A DNA stretch of 64,000 bases from Streptomyces sp. NBC_01428 (GTDB lineage: Bacteria > Actinomycetota > Actinomycetes > Streptomycetales > Streptomycetaceae). Numbering within the stretch: the first letter of the stretch is position 1; every line of letters begins with the position of its first letter. This document shows, in pieces, positions 26,861 to 35,429 of this stretch. The stretch lies in contig NZ_CP109499.1 in the NCBI RefSeq assembly GCF_036231965.1, positions 7,750,001-7,814,000 on the forward strand, read 5' to 3'. The translations under genes and the position numbers were made by a program. Below the pieces are notes generated by a model. It ran no database searches, had not been told where the DNA came from, and was given only the letters and a program-made list of their open reading frames with translations.

Positions 26861-27281
26861 GGCCCGCCTCCTCGTCGCGTGTCGGCAGCCCGGCCACCGC
26901 GGGCCGCGGCCCGTCCTCCGCGCTCTCGGCGCCCGGCGGCCCGTCGGCGAGCACCACCCGGACGATCTCCAGTTCCCGGCCACCGAGCAGGGTCAGCGTC
27001 GCCCCGCACCCGGTGCACCAGAGCACCGGCGGCATCCCGGTCGGTGCCTCGCGGCCGCAGCCCTCGCACCGCCCCCGACCCTCGACCGTGTCGATCAGCA
27101 GCCGGGCCCCCGCCAGCACGGTCCCCTCCGTCGCCAGGGCGAACGCGAAGTCCAGTGCCTCGGGCACCACCCCGGCGAGCTCGCCGATCCGCAGGGTCAG
27201 GGACGCCACCGCACGTCCCTGGTCCCGCACGGCCTCCTCGACCTGCTCGACGACGGCCACGGCAATCGACAGCTCATGCAC
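26844..27281 (-). CDS. hypA: Nickel metallochaperone HypA
   Basis: Nickel-binding chaperone partner of HypB. 145 aa from the GTG at 27281, chosen because it puts the essential nickel-ligand His at position 2 (VHELSIAVAVVEQVEE); a GTG three codons upstream would not. The zinc site is CEGC-N12-CTGC (about residues 71-91). C-terminal 30 residues are an additional hydrophilic tail. First gene of the hypABFCDE operon and divergent from the PadR gene across 85 bp. Confidence 0.93.
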   Translation of the reverse strand: MHELSIAVAVVEQVEEAVRDQGRAVASLTLRIGELAGVVPEALDFAFALATEGTVLAGARLLIDTVEGRGRCEGCGREAPTGMPPVLWCTGCGATLTLLGGRELEIVRVVLADGPPGAESAEDGPRPAVAGLPTRDEEAGHVPHR

Positions 27282-27366
27282 GGCCGTCACCCCCTGTGAC
27301 CGACGGCCCCCCGAGTGCCGCTCCCGGGTGGGTGGCGAGCGCACCGCTGGCTACTCTGAGAAGACG

Positions 27367-27807
27367 ATGACTGGCCACGAGGTCGAGCGACGCGCCCTGC
27401 TGACCCCGGTGCTGCTCCTGCTGCTGGCCGAACGCCAAGGCCACGGTTACGAGCTCGTTCAGCGCCTGGGCGCCTTCGGCTGCGCCGAGGCCGACCCGGC
27501 CCACGTGTACCGGCTGCTGCGGGGCATGGAGAGCAGCGGTGAGGTCACCTCGCACTGGCACGCCTCGGAGAGCGGTCCCGCCCGCCGGGTCTACGCGATC
27601 ACCCAGCAGGGCGCCATGAACCTCGCGCTGTGGTTCGTCCGCCTCGGTGACCTCCACGGCACCCTGCACCTCTTCCTGGAGCGGTACGTGCAGCTCGACG
27701 GCGTCGCCGGCCGGCCGGGCCGCGGGGGCCAGGGCCCGGGTGCCGCCGGCGGCGGTTCGCCCGATCACGCGCGCACGCCGGATCACATGCGCCGCATGCG
27801 CAAGTAG
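27367..27807 (+). CDS. PadR-family transcriptional regulator
   Basis: A 146-aa winged-helix regulator. The PadR domain covers residues 8-85 (LLLLLAERQGHGYELVQRLG, AHVYRLLRGMESSGEVTSHW, SGPARRVYAITQQG), followed by a helix and a Gly/Pro-rich tail (GRGGQGPGAAGGGS). It sits between the hydrogenase structural operon and the hyp operon, divergent from hypA, and its 3' end overlaps the antisense microprotein gene at 27783. Control of hydrogenase expression is the obvious hypothesis; no palindrome that clearly marks its operator was found in the 85-bp gap. Confidence 0.85.
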   Translation: MTGHEVERRALLTPVLLLLLAERQGHGYELVQRLGAFGCAEADPAHVYRLLRGMESSGEVTSHWHASESGPARRVYAITQQGAMNLALWFVRLGDLHGTLHLFLERYVQLDGVAGRPGRGGQGPGAAGGGSPDHARTPDHMRRMRK

Positions 27808-27887
27808 CGGCGGATGTCCGACAGGTTCCGGGCGAGCCCGTAGGCCACCACCAGTCCCGCGGCCACGCCGACCCATTGCCATTCCAT
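27783..27887 (-). CDS. 34-residue hydrogenase-locus microprotein (DUF6893-like)
   Basis: Short gene behind GGAGGCAGGC, encoding MEWQWVGVAAGLVVAYGLAR and then NLSDIRRYLRMRRM: one hydrophobic N-terminal helix and a positively charged amphipathic tail. This pattern (single helix plus RRYLRMRRM end) matches small proteins annotated as DUF6893 in actinobacteria, as far as I recall. It is the last gene of the hydrogenase structural operon, 17 bp after the protease gene, and overlaps padR by 25 bp on the other strand. A membrane-anchoring or assembly role for the hydrogenase is a guess. Confidence 0.72.
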   Translation of the reverse strand: MEWQWVGVAAGLVVAYGLARNLSDIRRYLRMRRM

Positions 27888-27904
27888 GCCTGCCTCCATC
27901 GTCG

Positions 27905-28465
27905 TCAGCCTCTCTGCGGTACGGCGCTGTCGCGGCGCACCAGGTCCAGCACCAGGTCGGCGGCGGCGTCCACGACCGCGGCGACCGGGGGCGTCAGACC
28001 CATGCCCTCGTCCGTCGCGCCGGGCTCGCAGCCGATGACGTACACCTCGTCGGGAAGGGTGCCGCCCGCCCCGGCGTGCAGGTCGTGCAGCAGCGCCAGC
28101 ACGGTGGCCGGGTCCATCGCGTGGGTGTCGAGCGGGCCCGGTGCGGGCCGCTCCGCGGGCGGCTCCGGGCCGACGTCGATCGTGTAGAGCGTGCCCGGTG
28201 TGCCGCCCCGGCCGACGAGGTCCACCAGGACGAGGGTGCGGTAGCCCTCCAGCAGCCGGTAGGCGAGGTGCACCCCGCGGATGCCGACGTCCATCAGCTC
28301 GACGCCGGGCGGGAGTTCGGGCATGCGGGCGGAGAGGCGCCGTACGGTCTCGACGCCGAAACCGTCGTCCTGGAGGAACACGTTGCCCACCCCGGCCACC
28401 AGGACCTGCCCGGTGTCGTCGGGCGCGGCCGCGCCGTGCGGTTCCGTGGATCCGGTGCCGCTCAT
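27905..28465 (-). CDS. Hydrogenase maturation protease (HyaD/HycI family)
   Basis: Endopeptidase that trims the C-terminal extension of the large subunit after nickel insertion. 186 aa from ATG at 28465 with GGAGG upstream. Motifs: LVAGVGNVFLQDDGFGVETV (first metal-binding acidic residue in the DDGFG segment), VELMDVGIRGVHLAY (second Asp), VLVDLVGRGGTPGTLY and LDTHAMDP (His ligand). The target is presumably HhyL, whose C-terminus extends 23 residues beyond the cleavage His. Overlaps the preceding 482-aa gene by 4 bp. Confidence 0.93.
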   Translation of the reverse strand: MSGTGSTEPHGAAAPDDTGQVLVAGVGNVFLQDDGFGVETVRRLSARMPELPPGVELMDVGIRGVHLAYRLLEGYRTLVLVDLVGRGGTPGTLYTIDVGPEPPAERPAPGPLDTHAMDPATVLALLHDLHAGAGGTLPDEVYVIGCEPGATDEGMGLTPPVAAVVDAAADLVLDLVRRDSAVPQRG

Positions 28466-29910
28466 GGCGCCGCCTCCTTCCCGTCCCGCGGCCGGTCCCC
28501 GAGGGGAGCCACCTCGTCGGGCTTGAAGTAGAGGAAGCGGCCCTGGGCGCGCCGCAGGTCGGTGCCGGGGTCGTCGTCCACGACGACGGCGAGGTGGGTC
28601 TCGCCGTCGAGGTCGCCGACCACGGCCTCGACCGTGGCGTGCCGGCCGACGAGGAAGGAGTCCTGGGCGTCGGAGCGGCGGGCGCCGGGTGTGAGCCGGA
28701 CCCGGCTGCCGGCCCGTACCGTCGCGCCGTCGATGACCACGCCGTCCGGGACCTCCGGGCCGTCGGGGTCCCGCGTCGGGTCCCACCAGGGGTGCCCGGG
28801 GCCCTCCGGCAGGGTCAGCCCGCTGTCCGCCCCGGCCGGCGGCTCGCCCGGAGGGTCTTCTCCGGTGATGTCGCGCAGGCCCCGGATCGCCCCGTGCAGG
28901 CGTTCCCGGACGGCCTCCGGCATGTCGTCGACGAGGTCGATGACCTCCGCGGCGCGTGCGTCCGTGCCGCGGGCCTCGCGCTTCTCCCGCTCGGTGAGGG
29001 CGGCCGTGCGCAGGGAGAGGATCTCGTCGATCTCGGTGGCGTCGTAGAGGGGGCCCGGGCTCTCGTCGGCGACGGCGGGGTGGTCCTCCAGGATGATCGG
29101 CGAGGAGAGCAGGACGTCCTCGGTGCCGGGCGGTCCCGCGAGCACCGGCCAGGTGTGGTCGTTCGAGCAGCCCGCGACGAGCGGCCGGGCCCACTCGGGC
29201 GGATCGGTCAGTGACAGGAACCGTCCGCCGGGCACACCGAGCAGCAGATGGGCGCCGATCATGCTGTGGGTGAGGGCCGTCTCCCGGTCGCTCCCGGCGT
29301 CCTCGTCCGCGGCGGTGGTGTTGTGCACGCTCACCGTCAGCCGCAGCACCCGGTAGGGGCCGGGCAACTCCTCGGTCCGCGGCCGCAGTTCACCGGTCAG
29401 CCGCTGTCGGTGCCGCACCAGCCGGCCGACCGTCCGGCCCTCGGCGTCGGTCACCGGTTCGTGCTCGACGGCGGCCGGCAGGTCGAACCGCACGGCGTGC
29501 GCGGCGGCCTGATCTCCCGTCAGTTCGGCAAAGGTCTCGTGGACCAGGACGCGCTCCTCGTGTCCTTCGTCCCAGGGGACCAACACCCGGTCGGGCAGCT
29601 CCAGTTCCGGCACCTCGGTGTAGCCGCCGTCCGGGTCGAGCCGTTCGACCGTGCGCCGCCGGACGTGCAGGAAGCGCAGTTCGGCGTGGAGCCGGTCGCC
29701 GTCGCGTGGCTCCAGCAGGCATTCGGTGCGCTGGACGGCGTGTTCCCCGGTGGTGGCAGTCCAGGCCGGCGGCACCAGGACGCCGAACTGCCAGCGCAGT
29801 TGGTTCTTCGCGGCCGACGCGCGGTACGGGTAGAGGACGTACCCCTCGAACAGCACCGCGTCCGCCACCGCGCGGGCCTGCTCGAAGCCGTACTCCAGCG
29901 GGTTCCTCAT
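28462..29910 (-). CDS. Hydrogenase-locus protein of unknown function (482 aa)
   Basis: Soluble acidic protein, MRNPLEYGFEQARAVADAVL at the start. The first two thirds, including GYVLYPYRASAAKNQLRWQF and ELTHSMIGAHLLLGVP-like segments (ALTHSMIGAHLLL), form a domain I do not recognise beyond its presence in actinobacterial group 1h hydrogenase loci. There is also a conserved-looking FLSLTDPPEW and CSNDHTWPVL. The C-terminal 100 residues (VRAGSRVRLTPGARRSDAQD, VGRHATVEAVVGDLDGETHL) resemble a small beta-barrel, and the end FLYFKPDEVAPL is conserved-looking. It sits in the structural operon between the DUF6084-like gene and the protease, overlapping the latter by 4 bp. Likely a dedicated assembly or regulatory factor; role unknown. 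Confidence 0.75.
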   Translation of the reverse strand: MRNPLEYGFEQARAVADAVLFEGYVLYPYRASAAKNQLRWQFGVLVPPAWTATTGEHAVQRTECLLEPRDGDRLHAELRFLHVRRRTVERLDPDGGYTEVPELELPDRVLVPWDEGHEERVLVHETFAELTGDQAAAHAVRFDLPAAVEHEPVTDAEGRTVGRLVRHRQRLTGELRPRTEELPGPYRVLRLTVSVHNTTAADEDAGSDRETALTHSMIGAHLLLGVPGGRFLSLTDPPEWARPLVAGCSNDHTWPVLAGPPGTEDVLLSSPIILEDHPAVADESPGPLYDATEIDEILSLRTAALTEREKREARGTDARAAEVIDLVDDMPEAVRERLHGAIRGLRDITGEDPPGEPPAGADSGLTLPEGPGHPWWDPTRDPDGPEVPDGVVIDGATVRAGSRVRLTPGARRSDAQDSFLVGRHATVEAVVGDLDGETHLAVVVDDDPGTDLRRAQGRFLYFKPDEVAPLGDRPRDGKEAAP

Positions 29911-29911
29911 C

Positions 29912-30553
29912 TCACTCGACCCCCTTCGCCTCGGTGCTCGCGAGGAGTTCCTCGAAGACCCGCTCCCAGGAGGGCAGCGCCCGCGAGGACCGGTAGCGCC
30001 GCAGCGCGTCCAGTACGTCGAGCCGGACGCGCAGCCAGCCCGAGTTGGGGAAGTACTGCTCGATCATGTTCCGCCACACGTCCACCGGCATCCGGTACGC
30101 GGTCTCCTTGTGCCAGGGCACCGGCTCGGCCCGGAATCCGTCGCGGCCGGTGAACACCGTGCCGGAGAAGAGCAGCAGCAGGGGGATCTCCCCGCGGGAC
30201 AGCGCCCGGAAGTACGAGGCCGAGGCAACCTCCGTGTCATAGGTGCACGGCACCGGGAGGTCGACTTCCGTCGCGCCGGTGAACCCCGGCACGGTGATGG
30301 AGGCGTGGGCGAACTGGAGGGGCTTGAGGGTGCTGCTCCAGCGGTCCGGCTCGCCGAACAGATCGCCCAGCATGCCGACTTCGTCCGGGTCGTACGCGCG
30401 TCCCGCCGGCTCGATACGGATCTGGCAGCGCAGCGCGACGGCGTGCACCGGCTGGTGGTCGGCCTCCTCGATGCGCAGCCCGAAGAGCAGCGTGGGCCCG
30501 GCGCCGAAGGGTTCGGGGCGCACACCCGTGCAGGTGAAGCGGAGATCGGTCAC
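29912..30553 (-). CDS. DUF6084-like hydrogenase-locus protein
   Basis: A 213-aa soluble protein from GTG at 30553, overlapping the upstream stop (GTGA). Starts VTDLRFTCTGVRPEPFGAGP, then LLFGLRIEEADHQPVHAVAL and CQIRIEPAGRAYDPDE: a beta-rich fold without catalytic motifs. A later conserved-looking part is VPWHKETAYRMPVDVWRNMI, EQYFPNSGWLRV. I associate this family with DUF6084, found mostly in actinobacterial hydrogenase loci. Function unknown; tight coupling to the neighbours suggests a stoichiometric assembly partner. Confidence 0.75.
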   Translation of the reverse strand: MTDLRFTCTGVRPEPFGAGPTLLFGLRIEEADHQPVHAVALRCQIRIEPAGRAYDPDEVGMLGDLFGEPDRWSSTLKPLQFAHASITVPGFTGATEVDLPVPCTYDTEVASASYFRALSRGEIPLLLLFSGTVFTGRDGFRAEPVPWHKETAYRMPVDVWRNMIEQYFPNSGWLRVRLDVLDALRRYRSSRALPSWERVFEELLASTEAKGVE

Positions 30554-31245
30554 GGAGTCCCCCCGGAGGGCGTGCCCGTGGTCCCGGACTCCGCCGGGGA
30601 GGGCGATCCGGAACCGGCGGCCGTCGAGCGGTCCGGCTCCAGGGGCCGGGCGGCCGCCGTGATCCGATCGAAGAACTCCGCGATGTCGGCGCGTGCCTCC
30701 GCACCGCCGTCGAAGCCCTTCCAGTGCAGGCGCATCCGTCCGACGAGTTCGTAGCAGACGTCGACCGGAACGAGCGTGCACGTCACCGGGGTGCCGCGCT
30801 CGTGGTGCAGCAGCAGTGCCTCCACGTCCGGTTCGAGGAGGTCGGCGAGCCGGCTGCGCCCGAGGACCGCGTCCCAGGTCCGCGGGTCCAGTTCGCTCTC
30901 GGTGGCGCCCGCCGGACTGGGGTAGAAGGCCGCGAGCCGGTCGAGGCCGGAGTTGCGGAAGAAGAAGGCGAGCGCGACGGGGATCTGCAACCGGTTCCAG
31001 TCCGTCTCCTCCAGTTCGAACCCGGGATCGGTGAGGTACCGGGCGGGGACGGCCCGGAAGCGGCCCTGCCCCGCCCCGGGCCGGGTGAACAGCAGGTGGC
31101 AGGGCGGACAGGCGCACTTCAGGGACCGCCGCGTGGTGTCGACGAGATGCCGGTGCTCGGCCGGCAGCGGCTCACCGCACAGGTCGCAGCGCTCACCGGC
31201 CGGGGGCGGCCGGCGGGTGAACTGCTTCAGCACGTCGGCGGTCAC
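30550..31245 (-). CDS. DUF5947-like cysteine-motif protein of the hydrogenase locus
   Basis: A 231-aa protein from GTG at 31245 (GTGA overlap with the upstream gene). The N-terminal quarter holds CDLCGEPLPAEHRHLVD and CACPPCHLLF, a CxxC / CxCxxC set suited to zinc or an Fe-S cluster. The middle has IPVALAFFFRNSGLDRLAAF and YPSPAGATESELD. The end (CYELVGRMRLHWKGFDGGAE, ARADIAEFFDR) is followed by a disordered Ser/Pro/Gly tail. Matches what is annotated as DUF5947. A part in Fe-S or metal handling during hydrogenase assembly is inferred from the cysteines and position. Confidence 0.78.
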   Translation of the reverse strand: MTADVLKQFTRRPPPAGERCDLCGEPLPAEHRHLVDTTRRSLKCACPPCHLLFTRPGAGQGRFRAVPARYLTDPGFELEETDWNRLQIPVALAFFFRNSGLDRLAAFYPSPAGATESELDPRTWDAVLGRSRLADLLEPDVEALLLHHERGTPVTCTLVPVDVCYELVGRMRLHWKGFDGGAEARADIAEFFDRITAAARPLEPDRSTAAGSGSPSPAESGTTGTPSGGTP

Positions 31246-32153
31246 GGTCCCGCCCCCAGCAGCTCGCCGGGCAACGCCACCCGTACCTCGCCGTCCTCCT
31301 CCAGCAGCGGCACGGGCTCCAGGTGGGCCCGGTCGCCCCGTCCCGCCCGGTGCACGTCGAACGTGGCGGCGCACTCCGCGCAGCGCAGCGACTCGCCGTC
31401 GAGCACCGCGGGGGCGAGGCTCGCGGCACACACCGGGCAGCGGTCGCGGTAGGCGAGCAACCGGCCCGGCAGCCGGACCAGGAGCAGGGCGCGGCCGGAC
31501 ACCTCGGTGACGCCGGTGGACGGTTCGCCCGAGGGCAGTGCGCCGGGACCCAGGAGGTACCAGTGGGCCTCGCCGTCCGCACGCTCCGGTGGGCCCGCGG
31601 CGGCCGGCGCGTCGTCCGGGGGATGCGGGAGGATCTGGAGCAGGGCCGGCTGCGCCTCCTCCTCGGTCACGCCCTCGACCTCGATGTGCGCGACCTCGGG
31701 GGCGATCCGGGCGACCGCCTCCTCGATGGTCCAGCGCACGGTCTGGGTGGAGGAGGGACAGCCGTCGCAGCTGCCGCGCAGTCTCAGCCGCAGCGTCGGG
31801 CCGTCCGCGGCCTCCAGGTCGAGCCCGGCCACCTCGACGTCGCCCGCGTGCGAGCCGAGATAGGGCCGGACCTTGTCGAGGGCCCGGCCCACCCGGGTCG
31901 CGGTGTCCTCGGGATGCAGGTCGTGCAGGATCAGCAGGTCGCTGACCAGTTCGTCGGCGGTGAGCACGGCGAGCGGGTCCGCGCCGTGCGGCGCGGCGCC
32001 CAGCAGCCGTACCGCACGTTCCAGGCCCTCGCCGTAGAACTCCACCAGAGAGCGCACCAGTTCGTCCGCGGTGTCGCGTGCCTCCGGTCCCGCCTGCTGT
32101 GCCAGTTCGTCGAGCAGCGCCTCGATGCGCGCACCCGTCTCCTGTCCGGCCAT
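31242..32153 (-). CDS. NifU-like/Rieske-like iron-sulfur protein of the hydrogenase operon
   Basis: A 303-aa two-part protein. The middle holds a NifU C-terminal-type domain with RGSCDGCPSSTQTVRWTIEE (CxxC near residue 120). The C-terminal 90 residues contain CPVCAASLAPAVLDGESLRC then AEC, a four-cysteine cluster in a Rieske-like or rubredoxin-like frame where the Rieske histidines are replaced by cysteines. ATG at 32153 has GGAGAGG 9 bp upstream. It directly follows hhyL, the place of the electron-transfer Fe-S protein HhyE/HucE in mycobacterial loci, so it may carry electrons from the hydrogenase to quinone. Role inferred. Confidence 0.82.
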   Translation of the reverse strand: MAGQETGARIEALLDELAQQAGPEARDTADELVRSLVEFYGEGLERAVRLLGAAPHGADPLAVLTADELVSDLLILHDLHPEDTATRVGRALDKVRPYLGSHAGDVEVAGLDLEAADGPTLRLRLRGSCDGCPSSTQTVRWTIEEAVARIAPEVAHIEVEGVTEEEAQPALLQILPHPPDDAPAAAGPPERADGEAHWYLLGPGALPSGEPSTGVTEVSGRALLLVRLPGRLLAYRDRCPVCAASLAPAVLDGESLRCAECAATFDVHRAGRGDRAHLEPVPLLEEDGEVRVALPGELLGAGP

Positions 32154-32178
32154 CGGCAAGCACCTCTCCTGAGGAAGG

Positions 32179-33960
32179 TCAGACCGCCAGTCCGCTCAGC
32201 CCGGTCGGCATGTGCGTCTCCTCGACGGTCCGCCCGCCGCCGACGTACATGTGCACGCCGCACGGCAGACAGGGGTCGAAGCTGCGGACGGCCCGCATGA
32301 TGTCGATGCCCTTGAAGGTCTCGGGCGGGTTCTCCTCGAAGATGGGGGTGTTCTGCACCGCGTCCTCGTACGGACCCGGTGTTCCGTAGCTGTCGCGCAC
32401 GCTGCCGTTCCACGGCGTCGGCGGATACGGGTGGTAGTTGGCGATCTTGCCGTCCCTGATCACCATGTGGTGGGACAGCACGCCCCGCACGGCCTCGGTG
32501 AAGCCGCAGCCGATCGACTCGTCCGGCACGTCGAACTTCTCCCAGGTCTGGGTGCGGCCGGCGCGGATCTCCTCCATCGCCTGCTCGGCGAAGTAGAGGG
32601 CGGCCGCGGCGGCGTACGCCTGGAAGTAGGTGCGGGCCCTGTTGCGTTCCAGGGCGTTGCTCCACTGCGGGATCTTCCACTCCAGGGCCATCTCCGGCTT
32701 GGTCATGGTGCGCGGCAGGTTGATCTGCACGCTGTGCCCGGTGGCCTTGATGTAGCCGATGTCGACGAGCCCGGACAGGGCCGTGGACCACAGCCGGGCG
32801 ATCGGGCCGCCGCCGGTGTCCAGGGCGAGGTGGTCCTTGCCGTCGAACCAGCGCGGTGACATGACCCAGCTGTACTTGTCGTCGAAGTCGCGCTTCTGCG
32901 GCGCCGGGATGGTGTGCTGGTTCCACGGGTGCCGCTCGTCCACAGGGTTGCCCAGCGGGTCCCGCTCGACGAACTTCCCCATGCCCGCCCAGTCCTCGTA
33001 GTACGAGCTGCCGAGCAGGATGCGGATGCCGAGGTTGATGTCCACCAGGCTGTTGGTGACGAGCTTGCCGTCGACGATGACTCCCGGGGTGACGAACATC
33101 CGCCGGCCCCAGTCCTCCATGTGCGCGTACTGGAAGTCGCAGTGCTCCGGGTCGTTGAGCGCGCCCCAGCAGCCGAGCAGCACCCGGCGCCGGCCGACCT
33201 CCTCGTAGCCGGGCAGTGCCTCGTAGAAGAAGTCGAAGAGGTCGTCGTGGAGCGGGACGACGCGCTTCATGAACTCCACGTAGCGGGTGAGCCGGGTCAG
33301 GTAGTCGGTGAAGAGCTGGATCGTCGCGACCGTGCCGACCCCGCCCGGGTAGAGCGTGGAGGGGTGCACGTGGCGGCCCTCCATCAGGCAGAACATCTCC
33401 CGTGTGTAGCGGCTGACTTGAAGGGCCTCGCGGTAGAACTCGCCCTCCAGCGGGTTGAGCGAGCGCATGATGTCGGCGATCGTCCGGTAGCCGTGGTCGG
33501 CGGCGTGCGGGGCTTCGGTGCGCTCGGCGAGTTCGAGCACGCCGGGGTTGGTCTCGCGGACCATCCGCTCGCAGTAGTCCACGCCGACCAGGTTCTCCTG
33601 GAAGATGTTGTGGTCGAACATGTACTCCGCGGCCTCACCGAGGTTGATGATCCACTCGCCGAGGGCCGGGGGCGCCACCCCGTACGCCATGTTCTGCGCG
33701 TACACCGAGCAGGTGGCGTGGTTGTCGCCGCAGATCCCGCAGATCCGGCTGGTGATGAAGTGCGCGTCGCGCGGGTCCTTGCCGCGCATGAACACGCTGT
33801 ACCCACGGAAGACCGACGAGGTGCTGTAGCACTCCGCGACCCGCTTCGCCTTGAAGTCGATCTTGGTGTGGATGCCGAGACTGCCCACGATGCGGGTGAT
33901 CGGGTCCCACGACATCTCCGTGAGGCCGTCACCGGCCGGCTTGTTCGTCGCCGTCGCCAT
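32179..33960 (-). CDS. hhyL: Group 1h [NiFe]-hydrogenase large subunit
   Basis: Catalytic subunit, 593 aa, oxidising H2 at the NiFe(CN)2CO site. The four nickel-binding cysteines are in RICGICGDNH (L1, residues 72-81) and DPCLPCGVH (L2, residues 562-570). A C-terminal peptide of 23 residues (MYVGGGRTVEETHMPTGLSG and three more) follows the cleavage His and must be removed by the protease at 27905. Closest in pattern to the actinobacterial high-affinity enzymes that scavenge atmospheric H2. Second gene of the operon, 50 bp after hhyS. Confidence 0.95.
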   Translation of the reverse strand: MATATNKPAGDGLTEMSWDPITRIVGSLGIHTKIDFKAKRVAECYSTSSVFRGYSVFMRGKDPRDAHFITSRICGICGDNHATCSVYAQNMAYGVAPPALGEWIINLGEAAEYMFDHNIFQENLVGVDYCERMVRETNPGVLELAERTEAPHAADHGYRTIADIMRSLNPLEGEFYREALQVSRYTREMFCLMEGRHVHPSTLYPGGVGTVATIQLFTDYLTRLTRYVEFMKRVVPLHDDLFDFFYEALPGYEEVGRRRVLLGCWGALNDPEHCDFQYAHMEDWGRRMFVTPGVIVDGKLVTNSLVDINLGIRILLGSSYYEDWAGMGKFVERDPLGNPVDERHPWNQHTIPAPQKRDFDDKYSWVMSPRWFDGKDHLALDTGGGPIARLWSTALSGLVDIGYIKATGHSVQINLPRTMTKPEMALEWKIPQWSNALERNRARTYFQAYAAAAALYFAEQAMEEIRAGRTQTWEKFDVPDESIGCGFTEAVRGVLSHHMVIRDGKIANYHPYPPTPWNGSVRDSYGTPGPYEDAVQNTPIFEENPPETFKGIDIMRAVRSFDPCLPCGVHMYVGGGRTVEETHMPTGLSGLAV

Positions 33961-34010
33961 GGTGCCGCGCCGCCTTCCTGTCGGGTGTCCTGCTCAGCGG
34001 ATGACCGCGG

Positions 34011-35099
<1,089 letters not shown>

Positions 35100-35127
35100 G
35101 AGCCCTCCTGGGAAAGGGGCTGAATCC

Positions 35128-35145
35128 GGCCAAAAGGTGGCCAAA
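35128..35145 (-). promoter_or_regulatory. Direct repeat TTTGGCC in the hhyS leader
   Basis: TTTGGCC-N4-TTTGGCC on the minus strand, centre-to-centre distance 11 bp (one helix turn), 29-46 bp before the hhyS ATG. It has the spacing of a direct-repeat activator or repressor site. Inference only. Confidence 0.35.
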
Positions 35146-35244
35146 CTGCCTCTCCCATGGTGACCGCCGCGGAGCCCGCAGGTAAGTGCGAACGGGCCCT
35201 ATCGTCTCCGCGCACCGGCCGGGGCAGGCGCGGCGGGCGGGCCC

Positions 35245-35397
35245 GCGACCGCATGACGCGACCGCCCGACGCGACCGCGTGAGGGGGTGCGGGCGCCGGG
35301 TGAAGAGAATTCCACCCGTCGCCCGTCGCCCGTCGCCCGCACCCGTCTCCCGACATCCGTCACTGCGGGCTGCGGGCTGCGGGCTGCGGGCTGCGGG
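35245..35397. repeat. Three adjacent short tandem repeats upstream of hhyS
   Basis: Three arrays lie in the 330-bp gap between hhyS and the LLM gene: three copies of 13 bp, GCGACCGC-N2-GA-C/G (35245-35283); three copies of CCCGTCG (35315-35335); five perfect copies of CTGCGGG (35363-35397). Beyond these and the hhyS promoter the gap shows nothing. They may be slippage-prone remnants of a junction. Confidence 0.75.
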
Positions 35398-35429
35398 CGG
35401 TGCCGGCGTGGCGTCCGCCGGACGACCCG

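Noticed and set aside
30550..32163. A single 537-aa protein joining the DUF5947-like and NifU-like genes
   Set aside because: The upstream half of that frame is an Arg/Gly/Pro-rich shadow of the NifU/Rieske gene; the real start is the GTG at 31245 with a 4-bp overlap.
35245..35397. Attachment site or replication iterons
   Set aside because: The repeats are short, have three different units, and no integrase, Rep gene or tRNA is nearby.
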